Under the pieces are notes generated by a model. That model ran no database searches, was not told the DNA's origin, and saw only the letters and a list, made by a program, of their open reading frames with translations. DNA of 64,000 bases, taken from assembly GCA_029959285.1 (NCBI GenBank), contig JASCOE010000001.1:124001-188000 (forward strand). The letters are read 5' to 3'. Shown here piece after piece: positions 1-7,855 of this stretch (positions within the stretch are counted from its first letter, which is position 1; each line of letters starts with the position of its first letter). This DNA comes from Flavobacteriaceae bacterium PS02337. Its GTDB lineage: Bacteria; Bacteroidota; Bacteroidia; Flavobacteriales; Flavobacteriaceae. Position numbers and translations under genes: made by a program.

Positions 1-1
1 T

Positions 2-928
2 TCAATTTATGCGTTAGTATTTTTAGGTGGTTTAGTTCGTGCCTTTCTTGGTCCAACAATTTTCTCTCTTCTATCTTTAATTATTCCTAAAAAAGTATAT
101 CCAAATGCCGCAACTTGGAGCAGTTCTGTTTGGCAAATTGGAGCTGTTATGGGTCCCGCGTTGGCAGGATTTTCAATAAACTGGATTGGAGTTCATTGGT
201 CTATGTGCCTCGTTTTCGGGTTCTCTATTCTTTCTTTAATTGCTTTATCACAAATTAGTGCAAAACCAATCATAAATCCGAAAATTGGTGAATCTATAAA
301 AGACAGTCTTACTGAAGGTTTGAATTTTGTATTTAAAAACCAAATTGTTTTAGGTGCTTTATCTCTTGATATGATTGCGGTACTTTTTGGTGGAGCCGTA
401 GCATTATTGCCAGTTTTCGCTCAAGATATTTTAAAAGTTGGTGCTGAAGGTTTTGGAATATTAAGAGCCGCTCCAGCTGTCGGCGCTTTCATTACCATGA
501 TTGTTTCTGCTTATGTGCCTTTATATCAAAATGCAGGAAAAAAACTTTTGGTTGCCATTTTTGTTTTCGGATTGTCAATTATTCTATTTGGACTTTCAAC
601 GTCTTTTTGGCTTTCAGTTTTTGCCTTATTTTTGAGCGGACTTGCCGACGGAATTTCAGTTGTTATTCGCCAGACCATTTTACAGCTTAAAACTCCAGAT
701 CATATGCGCGGACGCGTTGGTGCAGTAAATTCGATTTTTGTTGGATCTTCTAATGAATTAGGCGCTTTTGAAAGTGGTGCAACGGCTAAATTAATGGGTG
801 CTGTAACTTCAGTTATTTTTGGAGGAAGCGTTACGCTTTTGACGGTTTTAGGTTTTGGATTTATATCGCCAACGTTTAGAAATTTAGATCTGAAAAAAGA
901 TATGGACGATCACCATAAATTAGAATAA
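2..928 (+). CDS. MFS transporter, 5'-truncated by window edge
   Basis: The reading frame is open from base 2 and the first in-window Met (149) is internal, so the true start lies upstream. About 308 residues are visible. They form repeated hydrophobic helices with short charged loops, and a D-H-M-R-G-R-V cytoplasmic-loop motif (near 700-720) typical of the MFS_3/EntS-like exporter group. It probably exports small molecules across the inner membrane; the substrate cannot be read from sequence. The stop codon abuts the ATG of the next gene, so the two are probably co-transcribed. Family assignment is firm, substrate unknown. Confidence 0.85.
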   Translation, partial: SIYALVFLGGLVRAFLGPTIFSLLSLIIPKKVYPNAATWSSSVWQIGAVMGPALAGFSINWIGVHWSMCLVFGFSILSLIALSQISAKPIINPKIGESIKDSLTEGLNFVFKNQIVLGALSLDMIAVLFGGAVALLPVFAQDILKVGAEGFGILRAAPAVGAFITMIVSAYVPLYQNAGKKLLVAIFVFGLSIILFGLSTSFWLSVFALFLSGLADGISVVIRQTILQLKTPDHMRGRVGAVNSIFVGSSNELGAFESGATAKLMGAVTSVIFGGSVTLLTVLGFGFISPTFRNLDLKKDMDDHHKLE

Positions 929-1510
929 ATGCCGAAATTGAAAAAAATACTTTTAAGAATTCATTTAGCGACATTAATTATGCTTGTATTTAATGTCCTG
1001 GTTATTGGCGCTTTTGGATTTAATTTAATCTCTAATCTTAGCTTAATTCTTAAAATTTTATTTTACGGTTCAGGTTGCTTACTTTTCTTTTTTTATATAA
1101 AACCTTTTAAAAAGAAAGCAATCTATTTCGGATTTTATTTCTTCTATCCAATATTTGCCTTTTTCGGCTGGCTAATGGATGGAATTTTTGGAGCTATTTT
1201 GTCTTCTTTTTTATTCCTTTTCTTTATGCCAAATGATTGTCGATTTGAAAACGATCAAATTCAAATAAATAAAAAATTTGCAGGTTTCTTTGGCGGGTGC
1301 TGTAAATATGAAATAATTGAAAAGAAATATTTTCTATTTCAAAAAAAAGTCTATGATTTTCAATACGAAGAGGATATGCATTTCAGAAAAAATGATATTA
1401 AAATTCAGGATAATTCTTTGCAAATACATCTTATTTTAAAGGATTATGATTATAATGAAAATCATGAAATAACAAAAGACACCATTCTAAAAATACCTTT
1501 AAAAGATTAA
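929..1510 (+). CDS. Hypothetical membrane protein
   Basis: 193 aa, starting directly after the TAA of the transporter gene, which implies translational coupling. Residues about 10-105 hold four hydrophobic segments. The C-terminal 90 residues are soluble and charged, with a G-G-C-C at about 123-126. I do not recognise a family. Its role may be tied to the upstream exporter, but nothing in the sequence shows this. Confidence 0.7.
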   Translation: MPKLKKILLRIHLATLIMLVFNVLVIGAFGFNLISNLSLILKILFYGSGCLLFFFYIKPFKKKAIYFGFYFFYPIFAFFGWLMDGIFGAILSSFLFLFFMPNDCRFENDQIQINKKFAGFFGGCCKYEIIEKKYFLFQKKVYDFQYEEDMHFRKNDIKIQDNSLQIHLILKDYDYNENHEITKDTILKIPLKD

Positions 1511-1522
1511 GCCTTTTAATAA

Positions 1523-2437
1523 ATGAAATTATTTTTTCTTTCTATATTCTTGACAATTTCTCTTTTTGCGAAAGGACAAAACCTTTATATCAAAACTTAC
1601 GGAAACGAGAAAAACAAAACCATTATTTTCATTCATGGCGGTCCAAGCGGAAATGCCACTTTATTTGAAGGAACAACTGCACAAAAAATGGCTGATAAAG
1701 GTTTTTACGTTATCGCTTACGATCGTCGTGGCGAAGGAAGATCTACAGATCCAAATGCGAAATTTACTTATGAAGAAGCTTTTCAAGATTTAAATTCGAT
1801 TTACAAAAAATATCATTTAAAAAAAGCAGTTCTACTTGGTCACAGTTTTGGGGGTTTAGTTGCAACGCTTTATACCAATAAATATCAACAAAATGTTAGC
1901 GCTTTGGTTTTGGCTGGCGCATTATTTTCTCAGCAAGAAACTTACGATCATATCTTAAATTCTATAAAAAAGATTCATTATTACGATTCTAAAACGCACA
2001 ATAAAATCGATTACGTAGAAAAACTTGATAAACATTCTGCAGGGTACAGAAAACATTGTTTTGATTTGGCAAGTGATGAGGGTTATTTTAAAATGCCAAA
2101 ACTAACCAAAGCTTCAAAAAAATTATATGCCGATTATGAAGCCAGTGAGTTTTATAAAACGAACATTCGAAACAAAAATGCGCCTTTGCTTTTTTATCAA
2201 AACGAAAAACAAAACAACATTGACACGCGTCCAATTTTAAAGAAAATCAAAGCGTCAGGAATTCCCATTTTTGGAATTTATGGAAAAAATGACGGGATTT
2301 TTTCAACTAATCAATTGACTTCACTAAAAGAAATTGTTGGCAAAAAACACTTTGTTTTATTAGACAATTGCTCTCATTATTTATTTGTAGATCAACAAAA
2401 TGCATTTCTTTCAAATGTTAAAAATTGGCTAAAATAG
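1523..2437 (+). CDS. Secreted alpha/beta hydrolase (proline-iminopeptidase-like)
   Basis: 304 aa with an N-terminal signal peptide (hydrophobic residues 3-16, cleavage after A-K-G-Q). The oxyanion region H-G-G-P lies at 38-41, the nucleophile elbow G-H-S-F-G-G places the catalytic Ser at 108, and a late N-D-G and C-S-H-Y supply the acid and His. The D-R-R-G-E-G-R-S strand motif is characteristic of the prolyl aminopeptidase/alpha-beta hydrolase group. It is probably periplasmic and cleaves small peptides or esters. It lies 12 bp after the previous gene on the same strand. Fold is certain, substrate is not. Confidence 0.82.
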   Translation: MKLFFLSIFLTISLFAKGQNLYIKTYGNEKNKTIIFIHGGPSGNATLFEGTTAQKMADKGFYVIAYDRRGEGRSTDPNAKFTYEEAFQDLNSIYKKYHLKKAVLLGHSFGGLVATLYTNKYQQNVSALVLAGALFSQQETYDHILNSIKKIHYYDSKTHNKIDYVEKLDKHSAGYRKHCFDLASDEGYFKMPKLTKASKKLYADYEASEFYKTNIRNKNAPLLFYQNEKQNNIDTRPILKKIKASGIPIFGIYGKNDGIFSTNQLTSLKEIVGKKHFVLLDNCSHYLFVDQQNAFLSNVKNWLK

Positions 2438-2483
2438 ATTTCTGATTTAATCTTATTCCATTTCTTTATTTAAAAATAACGGA

Positions 2484-3347
2484 ATGAAATATACTTCTAC
2501 TCTAGTTCTCCTCTTTTTATCTTTCGAAATTTATGCTCAGGAAAATCTAATTTCTGGCGAAATAAAAGATTCACAAACGAATTCTTCTTTACAATATGTC
2601 AATATCGGAATCGGCAATAAAAATGCTGGAACTGTTTCTAACGAAAAAGGAATTTTCAAATTAAAATTGAACGAAAAAGTAAATCCAAACGATACAATTG
2701 TATTTTCTCATATCGGTTTTGAAACTAAAAAAATAATTGTAAATCAATTAAAATCGGAGCAAAATGTGATTGAAATGAAGCCTTCTGAAAATTCTTTGAA
2801 AGAAGTCGTTGTAACATTCAAAAAACCAAAACCTAAACAATTTGGTAGAAGTGCAAAAGGTCTTGGACTTATGCATTTCAATTTTTTTACTGCTTTAGAC
2901 AAAACCGTTGATGATTATTTAAGTCGAGAAAGAGGAATGGAATTTCGAATTAAAAAAGACTGCAAAGTAACCGACTTCAATTTTAACATTACTTCTAACG
3001 AATTTAAATCGGTTAAATTTAGATTGAATTTTTATAAAGTTGAAAATGGTTTGCCTTCTAAAATCTTAATTGAAAAAGACATTATTTTTGAAGTAAAAGA
3101 TAACAAACTTGGGTTATTTACAGTCGATTTAAAACCATACGATATTTATCTGGATAAAGAAATGGGCGATATTGCCGTAACAATTCAATGGATTGAAAGT
3201 GTAAAAAGCTATGAAAAAAGCAAATACTTTTCTATTTCTACAGCAATGTCAGCCACAGAAAATAGTTTTTACAGAGAAAAAAATATGGCAAACTGGAGCA
3301 AAACGGGACAAAGTTTGACTTTTTACCTCAACACTTTGTGTCAATAA
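2484..3347 (+). CDS. Secreted protein with carboxypeptidase-D regulatory-like domain
   Basis: 287 aa. A signal peptide (residues 1-18, ending I-Y-A-Q) is followed by a beta-sandwich of the CarboxypepD_reg-like type at about 20-100 (I-S-G-E-I-K-D-S ... A-G-T-V-S-N-E-K-G-I-F-K-L). This is the fold that begins many TonB-dependent receptors, but no plug or barrel follows. The remaining 170 residues are an uncharacterised domain. It is probably periplasmic or outer-membrane associated. Same strand as the preceding genes with a 46-bp gap. Confidence 0.78.
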   Translation: MKYTSTLVLLFLSFEIYAQENLISGEIKDSQTNSSLQYVNIGIGNKNAGTVSNEKGIFKLKLNEKVNPNDTIVFSHIGFETKKIIVNQLKSEQNVIEMKPSENSLKEVVVTFKKPKPKQFGRSAKGLGLMHFNFFTALDKTVDDYLSRERGMEFRIKKDCKVTDFNFNITSNEFKSVKFRLNFYKVENGLPSKILIEKDIIFEVKDNKLGLFTVDLKPYDIYLDKEMGDIAVTIQWIESVKSYEKSKYFSISTAMSATENSFYREKNMANWSKTGQSLTFYLNTLCQ

Positions 3348-3360
3348 ATAATTATCATTC

Positions 3361-3412
3361 TTGCTTTGCGCAAATCCTTCGACTTCGCTTAGGAAGACAG
3401 AATTGTGAGATT
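3361..3412. repeat. Short intergenic repeat remnant
   Basis: This stretch contains an imperfect palindrome, TCCTTCGACTTCGCTTAGGA. It resembles a dispersed intergenic element I associate with flavobacterial genomes. It lies between two plus-strand genes and could weakly attenuate transcription. Copy number was not checked. Confidence 0.35.
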
Positions 3413-3484
3413 TAATATCTTATTCATTTAAAAAAAATAACATTTTTTATGATTTTTTTATTTAGAATTAATATAAATAATATT

Positions 3485-3492
3485 TATATTTG
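3485..3492 (+). promoter_or_regulatory. Bacteroidota -7 box (TATATTTG)
   Basis: TATATTTG matches the Bacteroidota -7 consensus TAnnTTTG exactly and sits 20 bp before the ATG of the 118-aa gene at 3513. No convincing TTG -33 element lies at 17-23 bp upstream, so strength is uncertain. Confidence 0.5.
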
Positions 3493-3512
3493 TTGAATTA
3501 AAAGGTTTTACG

Positions 3513-3869
3513 ATGAGAGAAATTGAACAGATATATCATAATAATTTTGGAATAGCTTTTTACTGGAAAGATCATAACACGACAATTTCAGACAAAATAC
3601 AATTGGTTTTTAAGGAAACTGGTTTTTATTTTACCGTTCAAGAATTAAATCTTTTCTGCGATTTAATTGAAGACAGTATGATTGAAAACGCTTGTTGCGA
3701 AGCTTGCGAAATGAAATATTCTTGCCATAAATTTCTATTAAAAACGCCTTGCAATTCTATAGATTTGGCTGTAAATATGACCGAATTAAAATCGATTAAA
3801 GATTTGGTTGAAGGTTCATTATTCAAAATTGAATTGGATGAATATGTTTACGGAGTTGGGATGAATTAA
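3513..3869 (+). CDS. Conserved-looking small cysteine-rich protein
   Basis: 118 aa, no signal peptide or membrane segment, so probably cytoplasmic. A central cluster C-C-E-A-C-E-M-K-Y-S-C (about residues 61-71) could bind a metal or form a redox centre. An exact -7 promoter box lies 20 bp upstream, which suggests its own transcription unit. I do not recognise a characterised family. Confidence 0.7.
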   Translation: MREIEQIYHNNFGIAFYWKDHNTTISDKIQLVFKETGFYFTVQELNLFCDLIEDSMIENACCEACEMKYSCHKFLLKTPCNSIDLAVNMTELKSIKDLVEGSLFKIELDEYVYGVGMN

Positions 3870-3918
3870 GAAACATTCTAAATATTTTAACAGCATTTTT
3901 TCATTATTGAAATATATT

Positions 3919-3947
3919 TTGATTCAAATCAAAAAAAAGTATATTTA
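3919..3947 (+). promoter_or_regulatory. Promoter of the multiheme cytochrome gene
   Basis: TTG (3919-3921), an 18-bp spacer and TATATTTA (3940-3947) match the TTG-N17..23-TAnnTTTG consensus with one mismatch in the last -7 base. The ATG is only 5 bp further on, so the leader would be very short. Confidence 0.5.
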
Positions 3948-3952
3948 CAGCA

Positions 3953-5164
3953 ATGAAAAAAGCTGTATTTCTACTTTCGATTATTCTTTTGACAACTTTC
4001 ATTGTCAGCTGCAACAATAAATCTGAAGAATACATTGATCCGCGTGGCACCGATTACGCAGGTTCAGAAAGTTGTGTGCAATGCCACAAAGTGCAATCTG
4101 AAATGGTTTTTCACAGCTCGCATTTTAAAGCGACAGCTCCAGCTATTTTAGAAAATGTTTCTGGAGATTTCGATTCTAAAAATCATACTTTTATTTACGA
4201 CAAAGACACCAAATTGGTCATGGAAAAACATGGTGACAGTTTGTATCAGGTTTTATATAAAAACGGAAAAGAAACCGCAAAATATAAATTTGAAATTGTT
4301 TTTGGAACTAAACACGCTCAAACGTCTGTTTATTGGAGAAACAATAATTCTTACGAATTACCACTTTCTTTTTATCATTCGATAAATAATTGGGCAACAA
4401 GTCCGGGATTTCCAGCAGACAAACCTTATTTTGACCGAATGGTTGTTAAGGATTGTTACGCTTGCCACAGTTCTAACGTTAGTTCCAGAATGGTTGAACA
4501 AAGTTCTGAACAAAAGAATTTTATGTCTATGGATGTGGAAGACATCATTAACAAAAAAACAATTGTTTACGGCATTGACTGCGAGCGCTGCCATGGACCC
4601 GCTAAAAAACACGTCGAATTTCATTTAAAAAATCCAAATGTAAAAGTTGCTAATAGCATTACAAGCTTTAAAACATTAAATCGTCAGCAGAAATTAGATG
4701 CTTGCGCGTTATGCCACTCAGGAAATGACGGAATGAAATTAAGATCTCGTTTTGAATTTAAACCCGGAGACAATTTATTAGAATTTTTTCGTGAAAACAG
4801 AAATATTACCGATAGCGCTAAATTTGATGTTCACGGTAATCAATTCCGTTTAATGGCGCAAAGCAAATGTTTTATAAAAAGTGATAAAATGGATTGTATT
4901 ACGTGTCATAATCCGCATGAAAATGCTTCTAAAAATATGGCTTCGTATTCTAAAATCTGTATGAGTTGTCATCAAGGTTTAAAACACAACGAAACAACGC
5001 TTAAAACAATGCCAGAGAAATTATTAGCCGATAATTGTGTAGAATGCCATATGCCGAAAAAAGCTTCAAACGCGATTAGTTTTCAGCTTTCGAACAGCAA
5101 ACAATTATCAAATTATATTTTGAGAACGCATAGAATCGGAATTTATCCGAATGTGAAAAAGTAA
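3953..5164 (+). CDS. Seven-heme c-type cytochrome lipoprotein
   Basis: 403 aa. The N-terminus is a lipoprotein signal with the lipobox Cys at 20 (F-I-V-S-C), so the mature protein is membrane-anchored on the periplasmic or outer face. Seven C-x-x-C-H heme sites start at residues 41, 168, 210, 251, 315, 336 and 362. The overall plan (an isolated first heme, then a paired C-terminal set) resembles cytochrome c554-like multiheme proteins of the NapC/NirT-partner type. No quinol oxidase or terminal reductase gene lies nearby, so its redox partner is unknown. Convergent with lpxH; the stops abut. Confidence 0.88.
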   Translation: MKKAVFLLSIILLTTFIVSCNNKSEEYIDPRGTDYAGSESCVQCHKVQSEMVFHSSHFKATAPAILENVSGDFDSKNHTFIYDKDTKLVMEKHGDSLYQVLYKNGKETAKYKFEIVFGTKHAQTSVYWRNNNSYELPLSFYHSINNWATSPGFPADKPYFDRMVVKDCYACHSSNVSSRMVEQSSEQKNFMSMDVEDIINKKTIVYGIDCERCHGPAKKHVEFHLKNPNVKVANSITSFKTLNRQQKLDACALCHSGNDGMKLRSRFEFKPGDNLLEFFRENRNITDSAKFDVHGNQFRLMAQSKCFIKSDKMDCITCHNPHENASKNMASYSKICMSCHQGLKHNETTLKTMPEKLLADNCVECHMPKKASNAISFQLSNSKQLSNYILRTHRIGIYPNVKK

Positions 5165-5908
5165 TTATTTTTGGAATTCTTTCAATTCGAATTTTTCGCC
5201 GTCAAAAACGCCGTATGTAAAATAGCCAATCCAATCGCCAAGATTAACATATTCTGAGTTTTCGCCAACTGAGCGAATCATTGGTAAATGGCGATGTCCG
5301 AAAACAAAATAATTATAATGTTTGGTTTCTAGTTTTCGTTTAGCATATAAAATCAACCATTCTTTTTCTTCGCCTAAAAATTTGATATCTTCATCGCCAG
5401 AAATCAATTTATTTTTGACCGATAAATATTGTGCTAAACTTACACCAACATCTGGATGAAGCCAACGAAAAAGCCATTTTGAAAACGGATTTGTAAACAC
5501 CTTTTTCATTCTTTTATAACCTTTATCACCAGGACCTTTTCCGTCGCCGTGACCTATTAAAAAAGTTTTTCCGTTAAAAGTAAATTCTTTGTTATCGTGA
5601 TAAACCGGAATATTCAATTCAGTTTCAAAGTAATCATTCATCCACAAATCGTGATTTCCAACGAAGAAATAAATCGGAATTCCGCTGTCGCGAATTTCAG
5701 CCAGTTTGCCTAAAATTCGAACAAAACCTTTTGGAACGACCGTTTTGTATTCAAACCAAAAATCAAATAAATCACCCAATAAAAAAATGGCTTCAGCATC
5801 TTCTTTGACCTCATCTAGCCAAGCAACAAATTTTTTCTCGCGCGGCAAACTCAATTCTGGAGTTGGCGCACCAAAATGTTGATCTGAAGCAAAATATATT
5901 TTTTTCAT
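5165..5908 (-). CDS. lpxH: UDP-2,3-diacylglucosamine diphosphatase
   Basis: 247 aa metallophosphoesterase. The metal-ligand motifs appear in canonical order: D-Q-H at 9-11, G-D-L-F-D-F-W, G-N-H-D, H-G-D-G and the late G-H-R-H. The G-D-L-F-D-F-W and H-G-D-G-K-G-P-G-D forms are typical of LpxH and its Bacteroidota relatives, which cleave UDP-2,3-diacylglucosamine to lipid X in lipid A synthesis at the inner face of the inner membrane. Length matches LpxH (about 240 aa). A different UDP-sugar hydrolase specificity cannot be excluded. Confidence 0.85.
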   Translation of the reverse strand: MKKIYFASDQHFGAPTPELSLPREKKFVAWLDEVKEDAEAIFLLGDLFDFWFEYKTVVPKGFVRILGKLAEIRDSGIPIYFFVGNHDLWMNDYFETELNIPVYHDNKEFTFNGKTFLIGHGDGKGPGDKGYKRMKKVFTNPFSKWLFRWLHPDVGVSLAQYLSVKNKLISGDEDIKFLGEEKEWLILYAKRKLETKHYNYFVFGHRHLPMIRSVGENSEYVNLGDWIGYFTYGVFDGEKFELKEFQK

Positions 5909-5911
5909 TGA

Positions 5912-6034
5912 AATGAATTATGAATTATGAGTTATGGGTTATAAGTCGAAATTAGAAGTTAAAAATTATGCGTTATATTTTAATTTTAAACTTGAGGTTT
6001 AACTCACAACTCATAACTCACAACTTATAACTCT
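5912..6034. repeat. AT-rich inverted repeat between queD and lpxH
   Basis: Iterations of ATTATGAGTTATGGGTTATA near 5920-5942 are mirrored by CACAACTCATAACTCACAAC-like sequence at 6004-6030, forming a long imperfect hairpin. It separates the queD stop from the lpxH start on the minus strand. Because the arms are degenerate simple repeats, it is more likely an intergenic repeat than a specific regulator. Confidence 0.5.
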
Positions 6035-6035
6035 T

Positions 6036-6488
6036 TTACAAATTATCTGAAGCGTACCATTCTGCAAAAGACGATTCTGTTTCCTGAAGTTTTAGTGAGA
6101 AAAGAGCAATTCCAGCCGGAAGTCTTGCTATAATTCTTTCAGCAAAATCAACTACCATATTTTCACTTGTTGGCTGATAATCAACCAAAATAACATGATG
6201 TCCACGGTTTTTCAATTCGGCAGCTAATTCAACATGCGGAGTAGTTTGATTGAAAACAGTTGCATGATCAAACTGATCGACGATTTCTTCTTTTACAATT
6301 TTCTTTAGATCCGAAAAGTCAATAACCATTCCGTATTTCACATTCGATCGATCTGTAATTGGCGAACCAATAACCGTTACCGATAATTTATAACTGTGTC
6401 CGTGAACGTTCTTGCATTTTCCGTCGTAACCGTACAAAGCGTGTCCAGTTTCGAAGCTAAATTGTTTTGTAATTCTGATATTACTCAT
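6036..6488 (-). CDS. queD: 6-carboxy-5,6,7,8-tetrahydropterin synthase (QueD)
   Basis: 150 aa, the usual length of the PTPS/QueD family. The zinc ligands are visible as F-E-T-G-H-A near residue 16 and the V-H-G-H pair near 29-31. The catalytic Cys lies between them (G-K-C-K-N) and an E-T-E-S near the C-terminus is the substrate-anchoring Glu region. It converts dihydroneopterin triphosphate to carboxytetrahydropterin for queuosine synthesis. Other queuosine genes are not in the window. Confidence 0.88.
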   Translation of the reverse strand: MSNIRITKQFSFETGHALYGYDGKCKNVHGHSYKLSVTVIGSPITDRSNVKYGMVIDFSDLKKIVKEEIVDQFDHATVFNQTTPHVELAAELKNRGHHVILVDYQPTSENMVVDFAERIIARLPAGIALFSLKLQETESSFAEWYASDNL

Positions 6489-6521
6489 CGATGTTTAATT
6501 TTAAGCTTGCAAATTTACAAA

Positions 6522-6698
6522 TTAATAACCGTTTTTGTCTCTTTTTTTAGCGCGGTTATACATCCACAAAGCAATTCCGCCTAAAATAAGAAACGGAATA
6601 AAAGATCCGATGACAACGCCAATTTGATAACCGCTGTCTGGAGCGTCTTTTATTTTCTCTGCAATGTCAACTTTTTGTAGTAATGATATGAATTTCAT
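6522..6698 (-). CDS. Small single-pass membrane protein (58 aa)
   Basis: An ATG-initiated 58-codon frame lies upstream of queD on the same strand with a 33-bp gap. An amphipathic N-terminus (to about residue 22) leads to one hydrophobic helix at about 25-46 (I-G-V-V-I-G-S-F-I-P-F-L-I-L-G-G) and a positively charged tail N-R-A-K-K-R-D-K, so the tail should be cytoplasmic. Composition is far from random for a short frame. Function unknown. Confidence 0.65.
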   Translation of the reverse strand: MKFISLLQKVDIAEKIKDAPDSGYQIGVVIGSFIPFLILGGIALWMYNRAKKRDKNGY

Positions 6699-6731
6699 TT
6701 TGAATTATATTTACTTTTTACTCTAATGTTC

Positions 6732-6764
6732 AACTTTGTCAAAGTTTGAAACTTTGACAAAGTT
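6732..6764. repeat. Tandem perfect palindromes
   Basis: Arms 6732-6747 and 6749-6764 are perfect 16-bp reverse complements around one central base, and each arm is itself a palindrome of the form AACTTTG-T-CAAAGTT. Lying between two minus-strand genes, it may be a dispersed repeat or a weak terminator after the enoyl-CoA hydratase gene. Confidence 0.6.
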
Positions 6765-6795
6765 ACTGTAAACCGAGACTGAGACTGAAAATTTT

Positions 6796-7560
6796 CTATT
6801 TCTTAAACTGAAGCAATGCCTTTTTGGTGAAATCAGACAAAACCAATTTTCCAGTAATTGCCGCACGTTCAAAAAGAAGCGATTCCCATTGTTCTGTTCC
6901 TTCCCAAATAACCTTTTTCATTTCATATAAAGCTTCTCGATTGTACGAACTTAATTTTTTAGCAAAGCTCTCTACTTCTTCATCCAAACTTTCGGCTTCT
7001 GTCAAAACTGAAAAAAGTCCTTTTTGAAAAGCCCATTCTGCCGATTTCCATTTATCTCCCGACAAAGTCATTTCTGTCATTGCCGTTTTGCCAATTTTAC
7101 GAGAAACCGCTGGTTCGATTACAAAAGGTCCGATTCCGATAACCAATTCAGATAATTTAATATCGCTTTGCGGAGTTGCAAAAACATAATCGCAAGCCGA
7201 AATAATTCCGACGCCGCCGCCAACCGCTTTTCCTTGAACGCGGCCAATAATTAATTTATTGCAATTTCGCATGGCATTTAATAAATGCGCAAAACCCGAA
7301 AAGAATTCTAAACCTTGTTCTTCATTTTCAACTTTCAAAAGTTCATCAAAAGAAGCGCCAGAACAAAAAGTTTTAGTTCCTTCACTCTTCAAAATAATCA
7401 CCGAAACATCTTCATTTCTACTCAGCAAATTAATTTCAGCAGTCAGACAATCTAACAATTCACGCGGAAAAGAATTACTCGCAGGATGACCAAACTGCAC
7501 CGTTGCAATTGTATTTTGAATAGTGGTTTCTAAACTTCCGTTTGCATTTTCTAAACTCAT
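6796..7560 (-). CDS. Enoyl-CoA hydratase/isomerase family protein
   Basis: 254 aa crotonase-fold protein. The oxyanion-hole segments are present as C-S-G-A-S-F-D-E-L (about 66-75) and G-K-A-V-G-G-G-V-G (about 109-118), followed by A-C-D-Y-V-F-A and L-S-E-L-V-I-G-I-G-P. Crotonase members act on acyl-CoA thioesters; the isomerase/hydratase split and chain-length preference are not readable here. Monocistronic in context, with a repeat downstream. Confidence 0.82.
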   Translation of the reverse strand: MSLENANGSLETTIQNTIATVQFGHPASNSFPRELLDCLTAEINLLSRNEDVSVIILKSEGTKTFCSGASFDELLKVENEEQGLEFFSGFAHLLNAMRNCNKLIIGRVQGKAVGGGVGIISACDYVFATPQSDIKLSELVIGIGPFVIEPAVSRKIGKTAMTEMTLSGDKWKSAEWAFQKGLFSVLTEAESLDEEVESFAKKLSSYNREALYEMKKVIWEGTEQWESLLFERAAITGKLVLSDFTKKALLQFKK

Positions 7561-7665
7561 AAAAATAGATTTAAAGGTAAAGTTACGCTTTTGAAAAATT
7601 ATATTCCTGAATCTCTTTCAAATTTGTTTTTTGAAGATTATTTGACTTTATTTGTTTACACTTTT

Positions 7666-7739
7666 GGGGGATTAGCTCATTTGGCTAGAGCGCTACGCTG
7701 GCAGCGTAGAGGCGATCGGTTCGAATCCGATATTCTCCA
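7666..7739 (+). tRNA. tRNA-Ala(GGC), island integration target
   Basis: A 74-nt cloverleaf: acceptor GGGGGAT pairs with ATTCTCC (two G-U pairs), the anticodon stem CTACG/CGTAG encloses loop CTGGCAG with anticodon GGC, and the T stem is ATCGG/CCGAT around TTCGAAT. The discriminator is A and no CCA is encoded. Its last 17 nt plus 3 flanking bases recur at 21114-21133, which marks this gene as the attachment site of the island to its right. Confidence 0.95.
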
Positions 7740-7742
7740 CAA
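7723..7742 (+). repeat. Left attachment-site repeat (att)
   Basis: The 20-bp sequence gaatccgatattctccacaa covers the 3' end of tRNA-Ala and recurs without mismatch at 21114-21133; flanking bases differ at both ends. This is the usual footprint of tyrosine-recombinase integration into a tRNA 3' end. Confidence 0.92.
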
Positions 7743-7752
7743 CATTATTTTT

Positions 7753-7783
7753 AGCCCTTTTATTGACTTAAAAGGGCTTTTTT
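7753..7783 (+). terminator. Terminator after tRNA-Ala, brought by island
   Basis: AGCCCTTTT (7753-7761) pairs with AAAAGGGCT (7770-7778) around an 8-nt loop, followed by a T-run. It lies inside the island, so after insertion the tRNA uses this terminator; another hairpin follows the right repeat (21140-21172). Confidence 0.8.
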
Positions 7784-7807
7784 ATGCTCAAAAAAGAACA
7801 ATTTTAA

Positions 7808-7832
7808 GGTAATTTAGCACTGTTTTAGCACT
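7808..7832 (+). repeat. Left candidate integrase arm site
   Basis: GGTAA followed by two TAGCACT copies at 7815-7821 and 7826-7832, repeating with an 11-bp period (one helical turn). It matches the right-end site at 21031-21055 in 23 of 25 positions and the same orientation. It starts 66 bp inside the left att repeat. Confidence 0.65.
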
Positions 7833-7855
7833 CTAATTTTTTCAACAAAAACAAC

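Noticed and set aside
7591-7812. 73-aa plus-strand frame
   Set aside because: It reads straight through the tRNA-Ala gene and its terminator; no domain.
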